Source of the DNA: Sphaerochaetaceae bacterium
GTDB lineage: Bacteria > Spirochaetota > Spirochaetia > Sphaerochaetales > Sphaerochaetaceae
DNA length: 64,000 nucleotides
Assembly (NCBI GenBank): GCA_028532765.1
Contig: JAQQAR010000062.1
Span: 32,016-96,015 of the forward strand
Direction of reading: 5' to 3'
This document shows positions 1 to 8,369 of the stretch, one piece after another. Within the stretch, counting starts at the first letter, position 1; each line of letters begins with the position of its first letter. The notes beneath the pieces are model-generated. The model saw only the letters and a list, made by a program, of their open reading frames with translations, had not been told where the DNA came from and did not search any database. Position numbers and translations under genes: made by a program.

Positions 1-1064
1 TTACCTACACCGCTTCCCTGCTCAATGAACTCTCCACCTGGGGAGTCTTGACCCTGGATGAGAACTGGCAAGTCTCTGCCATCAGCAGTGAGAGCCAGCG
101 AACAGGGCTGCTCATAGACAGTGACCAGACCATCAGCTACCAAGGAAATTCACCTGCAGGGGATATTCTCTATAGGTTTGCTTACCTTGAGGTACTGGAT
201 CATCAAAGAAAGTATCATATTACCAAGGAGAGTGTGCTGGGGGCGTTTGATTCTTCATTGGATTACCCTCAGATCAAGGAGTATCTTCAGGCAAACAGCG
301 CAAGGGGAATGAATACATCCCTGTCCAAGCAACTTGAAATGCTCAGTGAGCGTTACCAGAACGTGACCATCTATGACGGACTGGTTCTCTCCTGTGATGA
401 GCGCACTGCAAATCTTGTTCACAATCTTCCTTCTCTTTCAGAGCATCGTCTTGCCACGCTCTCCCCTACCATTTTCATCATGCGCAGGGATAGCGAGGAT
501 ACCTGGAGGCAGGTGTTGAAGAATGCCGGTCAGTTGGTCGGTGCCACCAAGAGCTTTGACAGAATTGAAATTCTGGAAAAGAAAGAGCATCCTATATTGC
601 GGGAACGAATTGGAAGAGCTGCAACACTGAGACAGATTGCCACCCTTCCATGCCATCCGAAGAAACAGGTGGAAAAAGCTCCCCTGGATGAATCGTTACG
701 GCAAGCCATTGCCAAGGCAGATCTTTCAAAGGCTGAACGTGAAGACCTGGAACATCGTTTCCAGAGCAGGATCATACTCCTTCCATCCCAGATAGTACCC
801 CAGGTGCTCAACCCAATCCTTGAGGCTGGAGGATTCGACTACCAGGGCAAGGTGAGTCTCTGCAAGCAGGCAGCAGGAAAGAAGGACATCCTCCTGGAAC
901 TGCAACTCCCTGACCAGGAACTGATCGTCCAGGCACTGGAACTCGCCTTCACACCCCAGAAAGAGGCACTGCTCAAGGCAGCGGTTATGCCTTCAATGGA
1001 AGTAAAGATCCTGCCGGTGAGCAAGCTATTCTTGATTCGTCTTGTCAGATTTCATTTTGCCTAA
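1..1064 (+). CDS. Helicase-associated (XPB/Ssl2-N-like) protein, 5' end missing
   Basis: The frame is open to the left edge (in-frame codons from position 3), so the N-terminus lies outside the window; the TTG at 48 is internal. About 353 codons are visible. The first ~170 residues (LLIDSDQTISYQG, then YHITKESVLGAF and a poorly conserved DGLVLSCDE segment) resemble the XPB/Ssl2 N-terminal-like 'Helicase_C_3' region found in bacterial helicase-associated proteins. The rest is a mixed alpha/beta tail with LELQLPDQELIVQALELAF. No Walker or helicase motif is visible in this part. It is convergent with aroDE, one base separating the two stops. The family call is from pattern only; the function may be DNA repair, but this is unproven. 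Confidence 0.45.
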   Translation, partial: TYTASLLNELSTWGVLTLDENWQVSAISSESQRTGLLIDSDQTISYQGNSPAGDILYRFAYLEVLDHQRKYHITKESVLGAFDSSLDYPQIKEYLQANSARGMNTSLSKQLEMLSERYQNVTIYDGLVLSCDERTANLVHNLPSLSEHRLATLSPTIFIMRRDSEDTWRQVLKNAGQLVGATKSFDRIEILEKKEHPILRERIGRAATLRQIATLPCHPKKQVEKAPLDESLRQAIAKADLSKAEREDLEHRFQSRIILLPSQIVPQVLNPILEAGGFDYQGKVSLCKQAAGKKDILLELQLPDQELIVQALELAFTPQKEALLKAAVMPSMEVKILPVSKLFLIRLVRFHFA

Positions 1065-1065
1065 G

Positions 1066-2550
1066 TCAGAGTGCTACCGTTACCCAGTGTGGGTAGTGGT
1101 ATCCAGTGAATGCCTCAAACTGTAGCTTTCCCTGCTCCATCAGCATCTGTTTTCCAGCGATGATGGTGCAACCTGCCCCCTTGGCCCGCTTAAGAAAGGC
1201 TGTCTCCTCTGGTTTATAGACCAGTTCGTATACAATCTCCTTACCAGAGAACTGCAGGGAAGGGCAAGGCTCCTGGCCTTCCAGGTCCCCCATCCCTACA
1301 TTGGTTGTCTGTACCACCAGATCCACCGTCTCACTGTAGAGGTGGGCATTATCCAGGGTATCGTAGGCACTCATCGTCTCATTCGCCAAGGTTCTGGCAT
1401 GTTCGATGCTCCTGTTGAGGATGGTGACCTTTACACCATGATTGTGCAGGGCCCATACAACCGCCCTACTCGCACCACCGGCACCAATTACCAAAGCATT
1501 CCTGATATCCCCTTGCGCGATAAGGTCATCGATCGGGGCAAGGAATCCATAGTAATCAGTATTGATCCCTTTCCACATGTTCTGGATCCTGACCACTGTA
1601 TTGCATGAACCAATTTGCTTCACTTCACGGGTGATACGTCCCAAGTAGGGTTGCACGCTCCGCTTATGGGGAACGGTTACCGAGAATCCATGGATTTGCA
1701 ACATCTCGGCCAGCTTGAAGAAGGCCCTGACTGAATCCACAAGGAATGGAACATATACAGCATTATAGCGAATTGCCTCAAATCCTGGGTTATGGATTAT
1801 GGGAGAGGAGGTATGGCTGACCGGATTGCCGATGATCCCATAGATATGGGTTTTGGCGTCTAGCTTGTCAGCGCGGTACAGCTCACTCATGCTTTGGGCA
1901 CTGAGATGGCCCGGAGCTGCTTGGCTGTCCGAACAAAAGCTCAGGAAGGAGCCGCACTTCTTGTAAAGGATACGAGTACAGACCCCGTAGGGACCCATAC
2001 CGATCACAATTTTTTCTGTGAGGTTGGAAAGTTCCTGCTGGACCCTGAAAAGGGTAATGACATCCATCATGTTTCCTGGGGTGACAGCCACCTTGGGTAT
2101 ATCCCCCTTGGCTGCCAACTTATGGATTCTCCCAAAGAGATCTGCAGGTACGCACTCAAAATTATGGTAGCTCCTGATAATCCGTATGCCACGGGTTCGG
2201 AGCATATTCTCCAGATCCACCTTTTGCTCAAAGAGAGGATCCTTAAACTTCAGGTCACTCTTCTTGACATCATCCTCGATATCTACATAGGTAAAATCGC
2301 CTTTTGCTGCCTCATAGAGAAGTTGCAACCGCTGCTTCTCGGGCAAGCTGCACATTCCGCCGTCTATTTTTCGGCGCATGGTCAACATTACAGGAAGGTC
2401 CACGGTGGAAGGAAAAGAGGATGCAATCTTCTGTTCTTCGGGAAGCAGATGGTCGAGCCGCAGTTCTGCGAGTGCAATCCACTGCCGGTTGCGTTCCACC
2501 AAAGCCCGGTTCTCCTCCAAGGTCGAGCCGGTAAGAGTTAGGCAAAGCAC
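1066..2550 (-). CDS. aroDE: Bifunctional 3-dehydroquinate dehydratase (type I) / shikimate dehydrogenase
   Basis: 494 aa, catalysing steps 3 and 4 of the shikimate pathway in one cytoplasmic polypeptide. Residues 1-220 are a type I dehydroquinase: ELRLD near the start, the RSYHNFE strand and KVAVTPGNMMD carrying the Schiff-base lysine. Residues ~235-494 are AroE: GIIGNPVSHTSSPIIHN, the NADP-binding loop VIGAGGASRAV and the FSVTVPHK substrate motif. I place the start at the GTG at 2550: AGGAGG lies 6 nt upstream, and the resulting N-terminus (MLCLTLTG) matches AroD proteins. An ATG 45 nt further upstream has no ribosome site. AroD-AroE fusions are known in other bacteria. It is divergent from the ABC-F gene. 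Confidence 0.93.
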   Translation of the reverse strand: MLCLTLTGSTLEENRALVERNRQWIALAELRLDHLLPEEQKIASSFPSTVDLPVMLTMRRKIDGGMCSLPEKQRLQLLYEAAKGDFTYVDIEDDVKKSDLKFKDPLFEQKVDLENMLRTRGIRIIRSYHNFECVPADLFGRIHKLAAKGDIPKVAVTPGNMMDVITLFRVQQELSNLTEKIVIGMGPYGVCTRILYKKCGSFLSFCSDSQAAPGHLSAQSMSELYRADKLDAKTHIYGIIGNPVSHTSSPIIHNPGFEAIRYNAVYVPFLVDSVRAFFKLAEMLQIHGFSVTVPHKRSVQPYLGRITREVKQIGSCNTVVRIQNMWKGINTDYYGFLAPIDDLIAQGDIRNALVIGAGGASRAVVWALHNHGVKVTILNRSIEHARTLANETMSAYDTLDNAHLYSETVDLVVQTTNVGMGDLEGQEPCPSLQFSGKEIVYELVYKPEETAFLKRAKGAGCTIIAGKQMLMEQGKLQFEAFTGYHYPHWVTVAL

Positions 2551-2663
2551 TGTAAACCTCCTGGATTCTGGTGGATTGTCACCGAACACACGCATGTGTT
2601 AAGGTAATCATACCGTCAAACACCGGGCTTTTCAACACCCGTTTCAGTATAAGGAGAGAGAGT

Positions 2664-4598
2664 GTGGCAACCTTACAAGTCCAACGTGTACACCTGGCTT
2701 TTGGGGACAGGGATATCCTGAAGGATGTCTCCTTTACCCTGAATGAACAGAGCAGGAGTGCACTGGCAGGAGGAAACGGCAGCGGTAAATCCACGTTGCT
2801 GAAGGTAATCAGTTCTCAGATGAGTGCCGATGACCTGCAGGTTTCCACCTCCAAGAACCTCAGAATCTCCTATCTTCCCCAAAGTGATATTGTCTTCAAT
2901 GCGGGAACCGTCTACCAGGAAGTGGAGAAAGCGTTCTCCCGGTTCCAGGAACTGAGCAGGGAACAACATGCAATTGAAACCCAGCTTGCTGACAGCGATC
3001 CTACTGTTTCCACCGAACCACTTTTGCACCGTCTTGCAGAAATTCAGGAGTACCTGCTCGTGCAGGGGTATTTCTCACGCAAACAGACGATTGAACAGGT
3101 TCTGCTCGGTCTCGGATTTACCATGGCAGACATGAACCGTCTTTGCAGTGAGTTCTCAGGGGGATGGCAGATGCGTATCGCCCTAGCAAAAATCCTGGTT
3201 GAGAATCCTGACATCATGTTGCTTGATGAACCTACGAACTACCTCGATATCGAGGCCATTTATTGGTTGAAGAACTATCTGAAAGTCTACGAGGGTGGAT
3301 TGATGATCGTAAGCCATGACCAAGGTTTTCTTGATGAGACAGTCAGGGAAGTCTATGAGCTGTTTGCAGGGACCCTCAAACGCTATAGCGGCAACTACAG
3401 TGCATATATCAAGCAGCGCGAACTGGAGATAAAGCAACTGGAAGCTGCCTATAAACTTCAGCAGGATCAACTGCAGAAGACTGAGCAATTCATTGAAAAG
3501 TTCCGTTACAAGGCCACCAAGAGCAAACAGGTACAGAGTAGGATAAAGATGCTGGAAAAACTGGAATTGGTGGAAGTCCCATCCCATTTGAAGCAGCTCT
3601 CTTTCACCTTCCCCCCTGCCCCGCACAGTGGCAATGATGTCATTATCATTGACCAATTAAGCAAACGCTATGGGCAGCAGGTCATCTTTGAGGATTTCTC
3701 GTTTCTTGCCAGTAAAGGGGAACGGATTGCAGTTACCGGAAAGAACGGTGCCGGAAAATCGACTCTCTTAAGGATGCTCAGCGGGCAAGACGGTGAATAT
3801 GAGGGAACAATCAGACTGGGAAGCGGTGTAAGTATCGGATACTTCGCTCAGGACACAGAGAAAACGCTCAATCCCAAGAATACCGTACTGGAAGAGGTCT
3901 CCAGTGTCGCTGCGACCAATGACCTCCCAAAACTGCGTACCTACCTGGGATCATTCCTGTTCAGTGGGGATGATGTATTCAAATCGGTTTCCGTGTTGAG
4001 TGGAGGAGAGCGAAGCCGGCTTGCATTGCTCAAGATCCTCCTGCATCCGGTCAATCTGCTAATTCTCGATGAGCCCACCAACCACCTGGACATCAACGCA
4101 AAGGAAATGTTGCTGGAGGCACTGAAGCAGTATGACGGTACCATGATCTTTGTCAGCCATGATGCATATTTCATTGAACACATTGCCTCAAAGATTCTCT
4201 ACCTCACGAATGACAATCCCCCTGAGCTCTTTGAAGGAGACTACTCCTATTTCTCCTACAAGCTGGAACAGAAGGAAAAGGTAGAGAAACAGAGTTCCCC
4301 AACCACCCAAAGCGAGAGTAAGCAAGCACGCTCGTACAAGGAAGCAAACAGGATGAGAAATCGGCTTGGCACGCTGCAACGCCAAAGCGAAAAGCTTCTG
4401 GAAAACCATGAGAAACTGGAGGCATCAATCGCCTTGGTGGAAGCGGAAATGGCGAAGGAAGAGAATTACAGTGACGCCCAGACCATCACCAGTTTGGTGA
4501 AAAAGAAGGAAACACTCAGCGAGCAGTTGCACGCTGAGGAGCATGCTTGGCTTGAGCTGAGCGAAGAAATAGAGGAGCTGGAGGCAGAAATTGGCTGA
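2664..4598 (+). CDS. ABC-F family ATPase (Uup/YheS-like)
   Basis: 644 aa soluble protein with two nucleotide-binding domains and no membrane segment, typical of ABC-F translation factors that act at the ribosomal E site. Domain 1 has Walker A GGNGSGKST, signature SGGWQMRIALAKIL and Walker B LLDEPTNYLD. Domain 2 has GKNGAGKST, LSGGERSRLALLKIL and LILDEPTNHLD. A charged interdomain linker (around 230-320) and a C-terminal coiled coil (last ~90 residues) are present. The GTG at 2664 is chosen because AAGGAG sits 7 nt upstream and the protein then begins VATLQVQRVHLAFG; the frame is open further upstream without a ribosome site. It overlaps maf by 8 nt. Subfamily and possible antibiotic role cannot be settled from sequence alone. 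Confidence 0.9.
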   Translation: MATLQVQRVHLAFGDRDILKDVSFTLNEQSRSALAGGNGSGKSTLLKVISSQMSADDLQVSTSKNLRISYLPQSDIVFNAGTVYQEVEKAFSRFQELSREQHAIETQLADSDPTVSTEPLLHRLAEIQEYLLVQGYFSRKQTIEQVLLGLGFTMADMNRLCSEFSGGWQMRIALAKILVENPDIMLLDEPTNYLDIEAIYWLKNYLKVYEGGLMIVSHDQGFLDETVREVYELFAGTLKRYSGNYSAYIKQRELEIKQLEAAYKLQQDQLQKTEQFIEKFRYKATKSKQVQSRIKMLEKLELVEVPSHLKQLSFTFPPAPHSGNDVIIIDQLSKRYGQQVIFEDFSFLASKGERIAVTGKNGAGKSTLLRMLSGQDGEYEGTIRLGSGVSIGYFAQDTEKTLNPKNTVLEEVSSVAATNDLPKLRTYLGSFLFSGDDVFKSVSVLSGGERSRLALLKILLHPVNLLILDEPTNHLDINAKEMLLEALKQYDGTMIFVSHDAYFIEHIASKILYLTNDNPPELFEGDYSYFSYKLEQKEKVEKQSSPTTQSESKQARSYKEANRMRNRLGTLQRQSEKLLENHEKLEASIALVEAEMAKEENYSDAQTITSLVKKKETLSEQLHAEEHAWLELSEEIEELEAEIG

Positions 4599-5178
4599 TT
4601 TTGCTACACTACTACCGTCTATGATACTGGCAAGTGGATCAGTAGCACGCAAGGCTTTGCTCGAATCACTTGGAGTGACCGTGAAGGTATTCAAAACCGG
4701 GTGCGATGAAACCCACGACGAAACTGATCCAGCAATAGTCACAGAACTGCTTGCAAGACGAAAACTGGCATCCTTTCAGGGTATTCACCCAGTCTTTGAG
4801 ATGCCCGTACTCTGCTGTGATACCATGATCTCCTTCCAAGGCTCCCTGATCGGAAAACCCAAGGACAGACAGGAAGCTTTCTCCCAACTGTCCCTCTTTG
4901 ATGGAAAGAAGCATGAAGTGCACTCAGGATGGGCCCTGTGGTATCAAGAAAAGGTATTGAGCGGGACAGATCTGGCCGTGGTTTCCTTCAAAAACCTTGG
5001 TCCAGACAGAATTGCCTCCTATCTGGAAACAGAGGAATGGAGAGGAGCTGCTGGCTCCTATCGTCTCCAGGGAGATGGCCGGAAATTGGTTGAAAGAATC
5101 GATGGTGATGAAGCTACTGTGATAGGCTTGCCATTGTTACAAATTTCTGAAATACTGGGTGAACCTTTGTTCGTATAG
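4591..5178 (+). CDS. maf: Maf-like nucleotide pyrophosphatase
   Basis: 195 aa with the TTG start at 4591, which overlaps the ABC-F stop and has GGAGG 6 nt upstream. The next in-frame ATG (4621) would begin MILASGS, the usual Maf N-terminus, but has no ribosome site, so the two starts differ by 10 residues and both remain possible. Maf proteins hydrolyse non-canonical or modified NTPs. Family features are the N-terminal ASGSxxRK loop (here ASGSVARKALL, where SPRR is more common) and a central LCCDTMISFQG strand supplying a metal/base aspartate. Translational coupling to the ABC-F gene is likely. Confidence 0.85.
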   Translation: MADFATLLPSMILASGSVARKALLESLGVTVKVFKTGCDETHDETDPAIVTELLARRKLASFQGIHPVFEMPVLCCDTMISFQGSLIGKPKDRQEAFSQLSLFDGKKHEVHSGWALWYQEKVLSGTDLAVVSFKNLGPDRIASYLETEEWRGAAGSYRLQGDGRKLVERIDGDEATVIGLPLLQISEILGEPLFV

Positions 5179-5188
5179 TGACAGAGGA

Positions 5189-5206
5189 ATCTCCACCCTA
5201 GAGGTG
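5189..5206 (+). other. Small hairpin in the maf-rpsB gap
   Basis: CTCCACC and GAGGTGAG form a short near-perfect stem around CTA. No T-run follows, so it is not a classical terminator. It lies ~70 nt upstream of rpsB and could be part of an S2 mRNA leader. I see no further motif in this 96-nt gap except the rpsB ribosome site. Confidence 0.3.
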
Positions 5207-5274
5207 AGTAATAGTAGAAGGGTGACGCACAAATCAAGGCCAATAGGTCGATTGTGTTGTCAGACAGGAGGATT

Positions 5275-6189
5275 ATGTCCGTAGTAACCATGAAGAGCCT
5301 GCTCGAGTCAGGCGTACATTTCGGCCACCAGACAAAAAGGTGGAACCCCAAGATGGCCCGTTTCATTTTCAGCCAGAGAAACGGCATTCATATCATTGAC
5401 CTGCAGAAAACATCTGCCTGCATCGTAGAAGCATATGACGCTGTACGTGCAATTGTTAAGCAGGGCAAGCCTATTCTGTTCGTAGGAACCAAGAAACAGG
5501 CCCAGCAGGCTATTGAAGCTGAAGCAAAGCGCTGTGGCATGCCTTACATCAACAACCGTTGGCTCGGTGGAATGCTGACCAACTTTTCAACCATCAAGAA
5601 GTCCATCGCAACACTCAAGAAGATTGAGAAGATGGAAATCGATGGTACTTTTGAATCCCTTACCAAGAAAGAAGTCTCCTTGCTTACCAAGCAGAAGGCA
5701 AAACTGGAAAAGAACCTTGGTGGTATCAAGGACATGAAAGAACTCCCAGGAGCCCTCTTCATTATCGATACCAAGAAGGAAGCTATCGCTGTCACTGAGG
5801 CAAAGCGCCTGGGTATCCCTGTTATTGCAGTAGTCGATACCAACTGTGACCCCACTGATATCACCTACCCCATCCCCGGAAACGATGACGCCATCCGTGC
5901 CATCAGCCTCTTTGTTGAAATCATTGCCAACGCAGTTGTCGATGCTGACAACGAAGCTGGTATCCAGATCATTGAAGCCCTTGGTGGTGATGATGAGGAA
6001 GAAAAGGTAGAAGAGACTGAGGAAAAGGCAGAAGAGACCGAAGAAATTGTCTTCTCCACTGAAGAGGGTGCCGAATTCTCCAAGTTCGAAGAGAAAGAGA
6101 ACGTAGAGAAGGAAGAAGTGAAAGAAACTGAGGAAGAAACTGAATCAGAAGACCTCCTCGTTGACGAAGAAACCCTGTACAAAGACTAA
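5275..6189 (+). CDS. rpsB: 30S ribosomal protein S2 with acidic C-terminal tail
   Basis: 304 aa, versus roughly 230-260 for most bacterial S2. The body is canonical: [20 protein letters not shown], the GTKKQAQ strand, [12 protein letters not shown] and [19 protein letters not shown]. From about residue 236 onward the protein is almost entirely Glu/Lys/Asp/Thr ([14 protein letters not shown] and similar), a low-complexity acidic extension that probably stays disordered on the ribosome surface. The start is the ATG at 5275 with AGGAGG upstream; an upstream in-frame codon at 5254 lacks a ribosome site. It heads the tsf-frr-uppS-cdsA-dxr-rseP series, a common bacterial order. Confidence 0.97.
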   Translation: MSVVTMKSLLESGVHFGHQTKRWNPKMARFIFSQRNGIHIIDLQKTSACIVEAYDAVRAIVKQGKPILFVGTKKQAQQAIEAEAKRCGMPYINNRWLGGMLTNFSTIKKSIATLKKIEKMEIDGTFESLTKKEVSLLTKQKAKLEKNLGGIKDMKELPGALFIIDTKKEAIAVTEAKRLGIPVIAVVDTNCDPTDITYPIPGNDDAIRAISLFVEIIANAVVDADNEAGIQIIEALGGDDEEEKVEETEEKAEETEEIVFSTEEGAEFSKFEEKENVEKEEVKETEEETESEDLLVDEETLYKD

Positions 6190-6199
6190 GGAGTGAAGC

Positions 6200-7051
6200 A
6201 TGGCAATTACCGCTGAAGTAGTAAAAAAACTGCGCGATATTACCGGCGCAGGAATGATGGATTGCAAGAAAGCACTGACCCAGTCAAACGGCGACTTCGC
6301 CGCTGCTGAGAAAATTCTTAAAGAGATGGGTCTCGCCGCTGTTGCAAAGCGCCAGGACCGCGCAACCAACAACGGTCGTGTGTTCGTGAAAGTCGGGAAA
6401 GACAAGGCCGTTATGGTCGAGCTTTCCTGTGAAACAGACTTTGTTGCCAGCAATGACCAGTTCGCTGAACTCGGAAACAACATCTGTGCAGTAGCACTTG
6501 AGAAAGGTTACAGTGAGATCAACGAGGAACTGGAAGGCATGGTCACTGATTTGATCACCATCATCAAGGAAAACATGGCGCTCAAGCAGCTTCACGTTTT
6601 CGAGGTTGGTGAGAATGAGTTTGCCAGCACCTATGTCCACGGCAATGGTGCACTTGCTGTCCTGGTAATGTTCAAATCTGATGACAAGACGATTTTCGAG
6701 AATGATTTGGTCAAGGAGTTCGCCAACGATTGTGCATTGCATGTTGCTGCGTTCACCCCTTCCTATCTCAATACCGATGCTGTCGATGCTGACTATATCA
6801 AGGAACAGACTGAGATCTTCACTGCACAGGCTGAGAAGCTTGGCAAGCCTGCAAAGGTTATTGAAGGTATCGTCAAGGGCAAGCTGAACAAGCACCTCAG
6901 TGAGATCTGCTTCCTGCAGCAGCCGTTCGTAAAGGACGACTCCATGTCTGTAGAGAAGAAGGCAAATGAGGTTGGCAAGGCAGCTGGTGCTTCCTTGGAA
7001 ATCGTTAACTATGCATTTCTGCGCGCTGGTGCTGCATCCTGCAGCGTCTGA
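6200..7051 (+). CDS. tsf: Elongation factor Ts
   Basis: 283 aa GDP/GTP exchange factor for EF-Tu. The N-terminal UBA-like domain shows LRDITGAGMMDCKKAL, and the core has the diagnostic LSCETDFVASND. It starts 10 nt after the rpsB stop with GGAG upstream, so rpsB and tsf are co-transcribed as in most bacteria. The C-terminus (KAAGASLEIVNYAFLRAG) matches the conserved dimerisation/C-terminal module. It is followed by a strong hairpin and T-rich stretch at 7072-7098, suggesting that part of the transcription ends here before frr. Confidence 0.97.
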   Translation: MAITAEVVKKLRDITGAGMMDCKKALTQSNGDFAAAEKILKEMGLAAVAKRQDRATNNGRVFVKVGKDKAVMVELSCETDFVASNDQFAELGNNICAVALEKGYSEINEELEGMVTDLITIIKENMALKQLHVFEVGENEFASTYVHGNGALAVLVMFKSDDKTIFENDLVKEFANDCALHVAAFTPSYLNTDAVDADYIKEQTEIFTAQAEKLGKPAKVIEGIVKGKLNKHLSEICFLQQPFVKDDSMSVEKKANEVGKAAGASLEIVNYAFLRAGAASCSV

Positions 7052-7071
7052 GCGTAGTCGCTTGATACGAA

Positions 7072-7098
7072 CCGCTCACGCCTTGTGAGCGGTCGTTT
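7072..7098 (+). terminator. Rho-independent terminator or attenuator after tsf
   Basis: Perfect 8-bp stem CCGCTCAC / GTGAGCGG with a 5-nt loop, followed by TCGTTTTA. It lies between tsf and the frr ribosome site. The T-run is short, so partial read-through into frr is plausible. Confidence 0.65.
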
Positions 7099-7112
7099 TA
7101 TTGGAGATGAGT

Positions 7113-7667
7113 ATGCAACAGGTATTGGACACATGTGAAAGTAAGATGCAAAAAAGTCTTGAGAGTCTCTCAAGGGATTTTGCCGGTCTGCGCACTGGTC
7201 GTGCTTCAGCCTCTTTGTTGGAGAAGATTCGAGTAGACTATTATGGTGCAGAAACGCCGATCAACCAGGTCGCAACCATCAGCATTCCTGAGGCTAGGAC
7301 AATCGTTATCCAGCCTTGGGACAAGAGTGTTCTCGGTGCAATTGAAAAGGCTATCCTCAAGAGTGATCTTGGACTTCCCCCGAACAATGATGGAAAGTTG
7401 ATCAGATTGAATTTTCCACCATTGAATGAAGAGAGACGCAAGCAGCTGGTGAAGAACGCCAAGTCTACTGCTGAGCAGAGCAAGGTTGCTATCCGAAACA
7501 TCAGGCGTGAAGCGATTGATGAGCTGAAGAAGCTGCAGAAAAATGGCGATATCAGCGAGGATGAGCTTAAGGATGGTGAAAGCAAAATCCAGAAGATGAC
7601 AGACTCCCATGTCGAACAGATCACCTCCCTCTCCGATGAGAAGGAGAAGGAAATAATGGAGATCTAG
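7113..7667 (+). CDS. frr: Ribosome recycling factor
   Basis: 184 aa, the usual RRF length. It acts with EF-G to split post-termination ribosomes. Conserved features are SKMQKSLESLSRDFAGLRTGRAS split over helix 1, the beta domain with PINQVATISIPEARTI, and the C-terminal helix RRKQLVKNAKSTAEQSKVAIRNIRREA. I choose the ATG at 7113 because GGAG lies 6 nt upstream; the TTG at 7101 and the ATG at 7107 are badly placed relative to it. The gene ends 3 nt before uppS, implying translational coupling. Confidence 0.96.
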   Translation: MQQVLDTCESKMQKSLESLSRDFAGLRTGRASASLLEKIRVDYYGAETPINQVATISIPEARTIVIQPWDKSVLGAIEKAILKSDLGLPPNNDGKLIRLNFPPLNEERRKQLVKNAKSTAEQSKVAIRNIRREAIDELKKLQKNGDISEDELKDGESKIQKMTDSHVEQITSLSDEKEKEIMEI

Positions 7668-7670
7668 AGT

Positions 7671-8369
7671 ATGGAGAGAAAACCTGTTGTCCCTGTCCAT
7701 CTGGGTATCATTATGGATGGTAACGGACGTTGGGCGCAAAAACGCTCACTGCCGAGAACCGCCGGACACCTGGAAGGATTGAAAGCTGTTAAACGGGTCA
7801 TCCGTGAAGCTTCCGAACAGGGCATCGGGTTTGTCACATTCTACGCTTTCTCTACGGAGAACTGGAAACGAAGTGAGCAAGAGGTTTCCTATCTAATGCA
7901 TCTCTTTGTTTCCAAGCTCCATGGGGAGATTGGTTACTATAATCGTCATGGAATCCGCATTCTGGTACGAGGTGATCTTAGCGGTCTCCCTGCACAAGTG
8001 CAACAGGCTGTAGCCACCACTGTCCAAGAGACAAGCAACAATACCACAATTACTGCAATTATTGCGCTCAATTATGGTGGACGGGATGAAATCTGTCGGG
8101 CGGTCAACCAATTCATGGCAACCTATCCCGGAGAGGCGATTACAGAGACCTTGCTCGCCAGCAATTTGGACTTGCCTCACATCCCCCCAGTCGATATGAT
8201 AGTGAGAAGTGCAAATGAAAAACGCCTGAGTAATTTTTTACTCTGGGACAGCGCATACGCTGAACTTGCATTCTATGAAAAATTATGGCCTGATTGGGAT
8301 GCAGAAGACATCCAGAGAATCTGTAAGGATTATGGAAAACGGGTTAGAAAATTTGGGGGGGTACAATGA
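7671..8369 (+). CDS. uppS: Isoprenyl transferase (undecaprenyl diphosphate synthase)
   Basis: 232 aa cis-prenyltransferase making the C55 lipid carrier for cell-wall precursors from FPP and IPP. The signature IIMDGNGRWAQKRSLPRTAGH contains the catalytic Asp, Arg and His. FYAFSTENWKR and the C-terminal RLSNFLLWDSAYAELAF motif are also clear. The segment usually written RTSGE is RSANE here, a small divergence in the pyrophosphate-binding loop. GGAG lies 9 nt before the ATG at 7671. It overlaps cdsA by 4 nt (ATGA), as in many uppS-cdsA pairs. Confidence 0.95.
   Translation: MERKPVVPVHLGIIMDGNGRWAQKRSLPRTAGHLEGLKAVKRVIREASEQGIGFVTFYAFSTENWKRSEQEVSYLMHLFVSKLHGEIGYYNRHGIRILVRGDLSGLPAQVQQAVATTVQETSNNTTITAIIALNYGGRDEICRAVNQFMATYPGEAITETLLASNLDLPHIPPVDMIVRSANEKRLSNFLLWDSAYAELAFYEKLWPDWDAEDIQRICKDYGKRVRKFGGVQ

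Noticed and set aside
1894..2541. 215-codon open frame on the plus strand
   Set aside because: It is antisense to aroDE, whose motifs are unmistakable; no ribosome site and no recognisable protein pattern.
5865..6182. Ser-rich open frame on the minus strand
   Set aside because: It is the complement of the Glu-rich S2 tail; Ser/Phe richness is a by-product of GAA/GAG codons.
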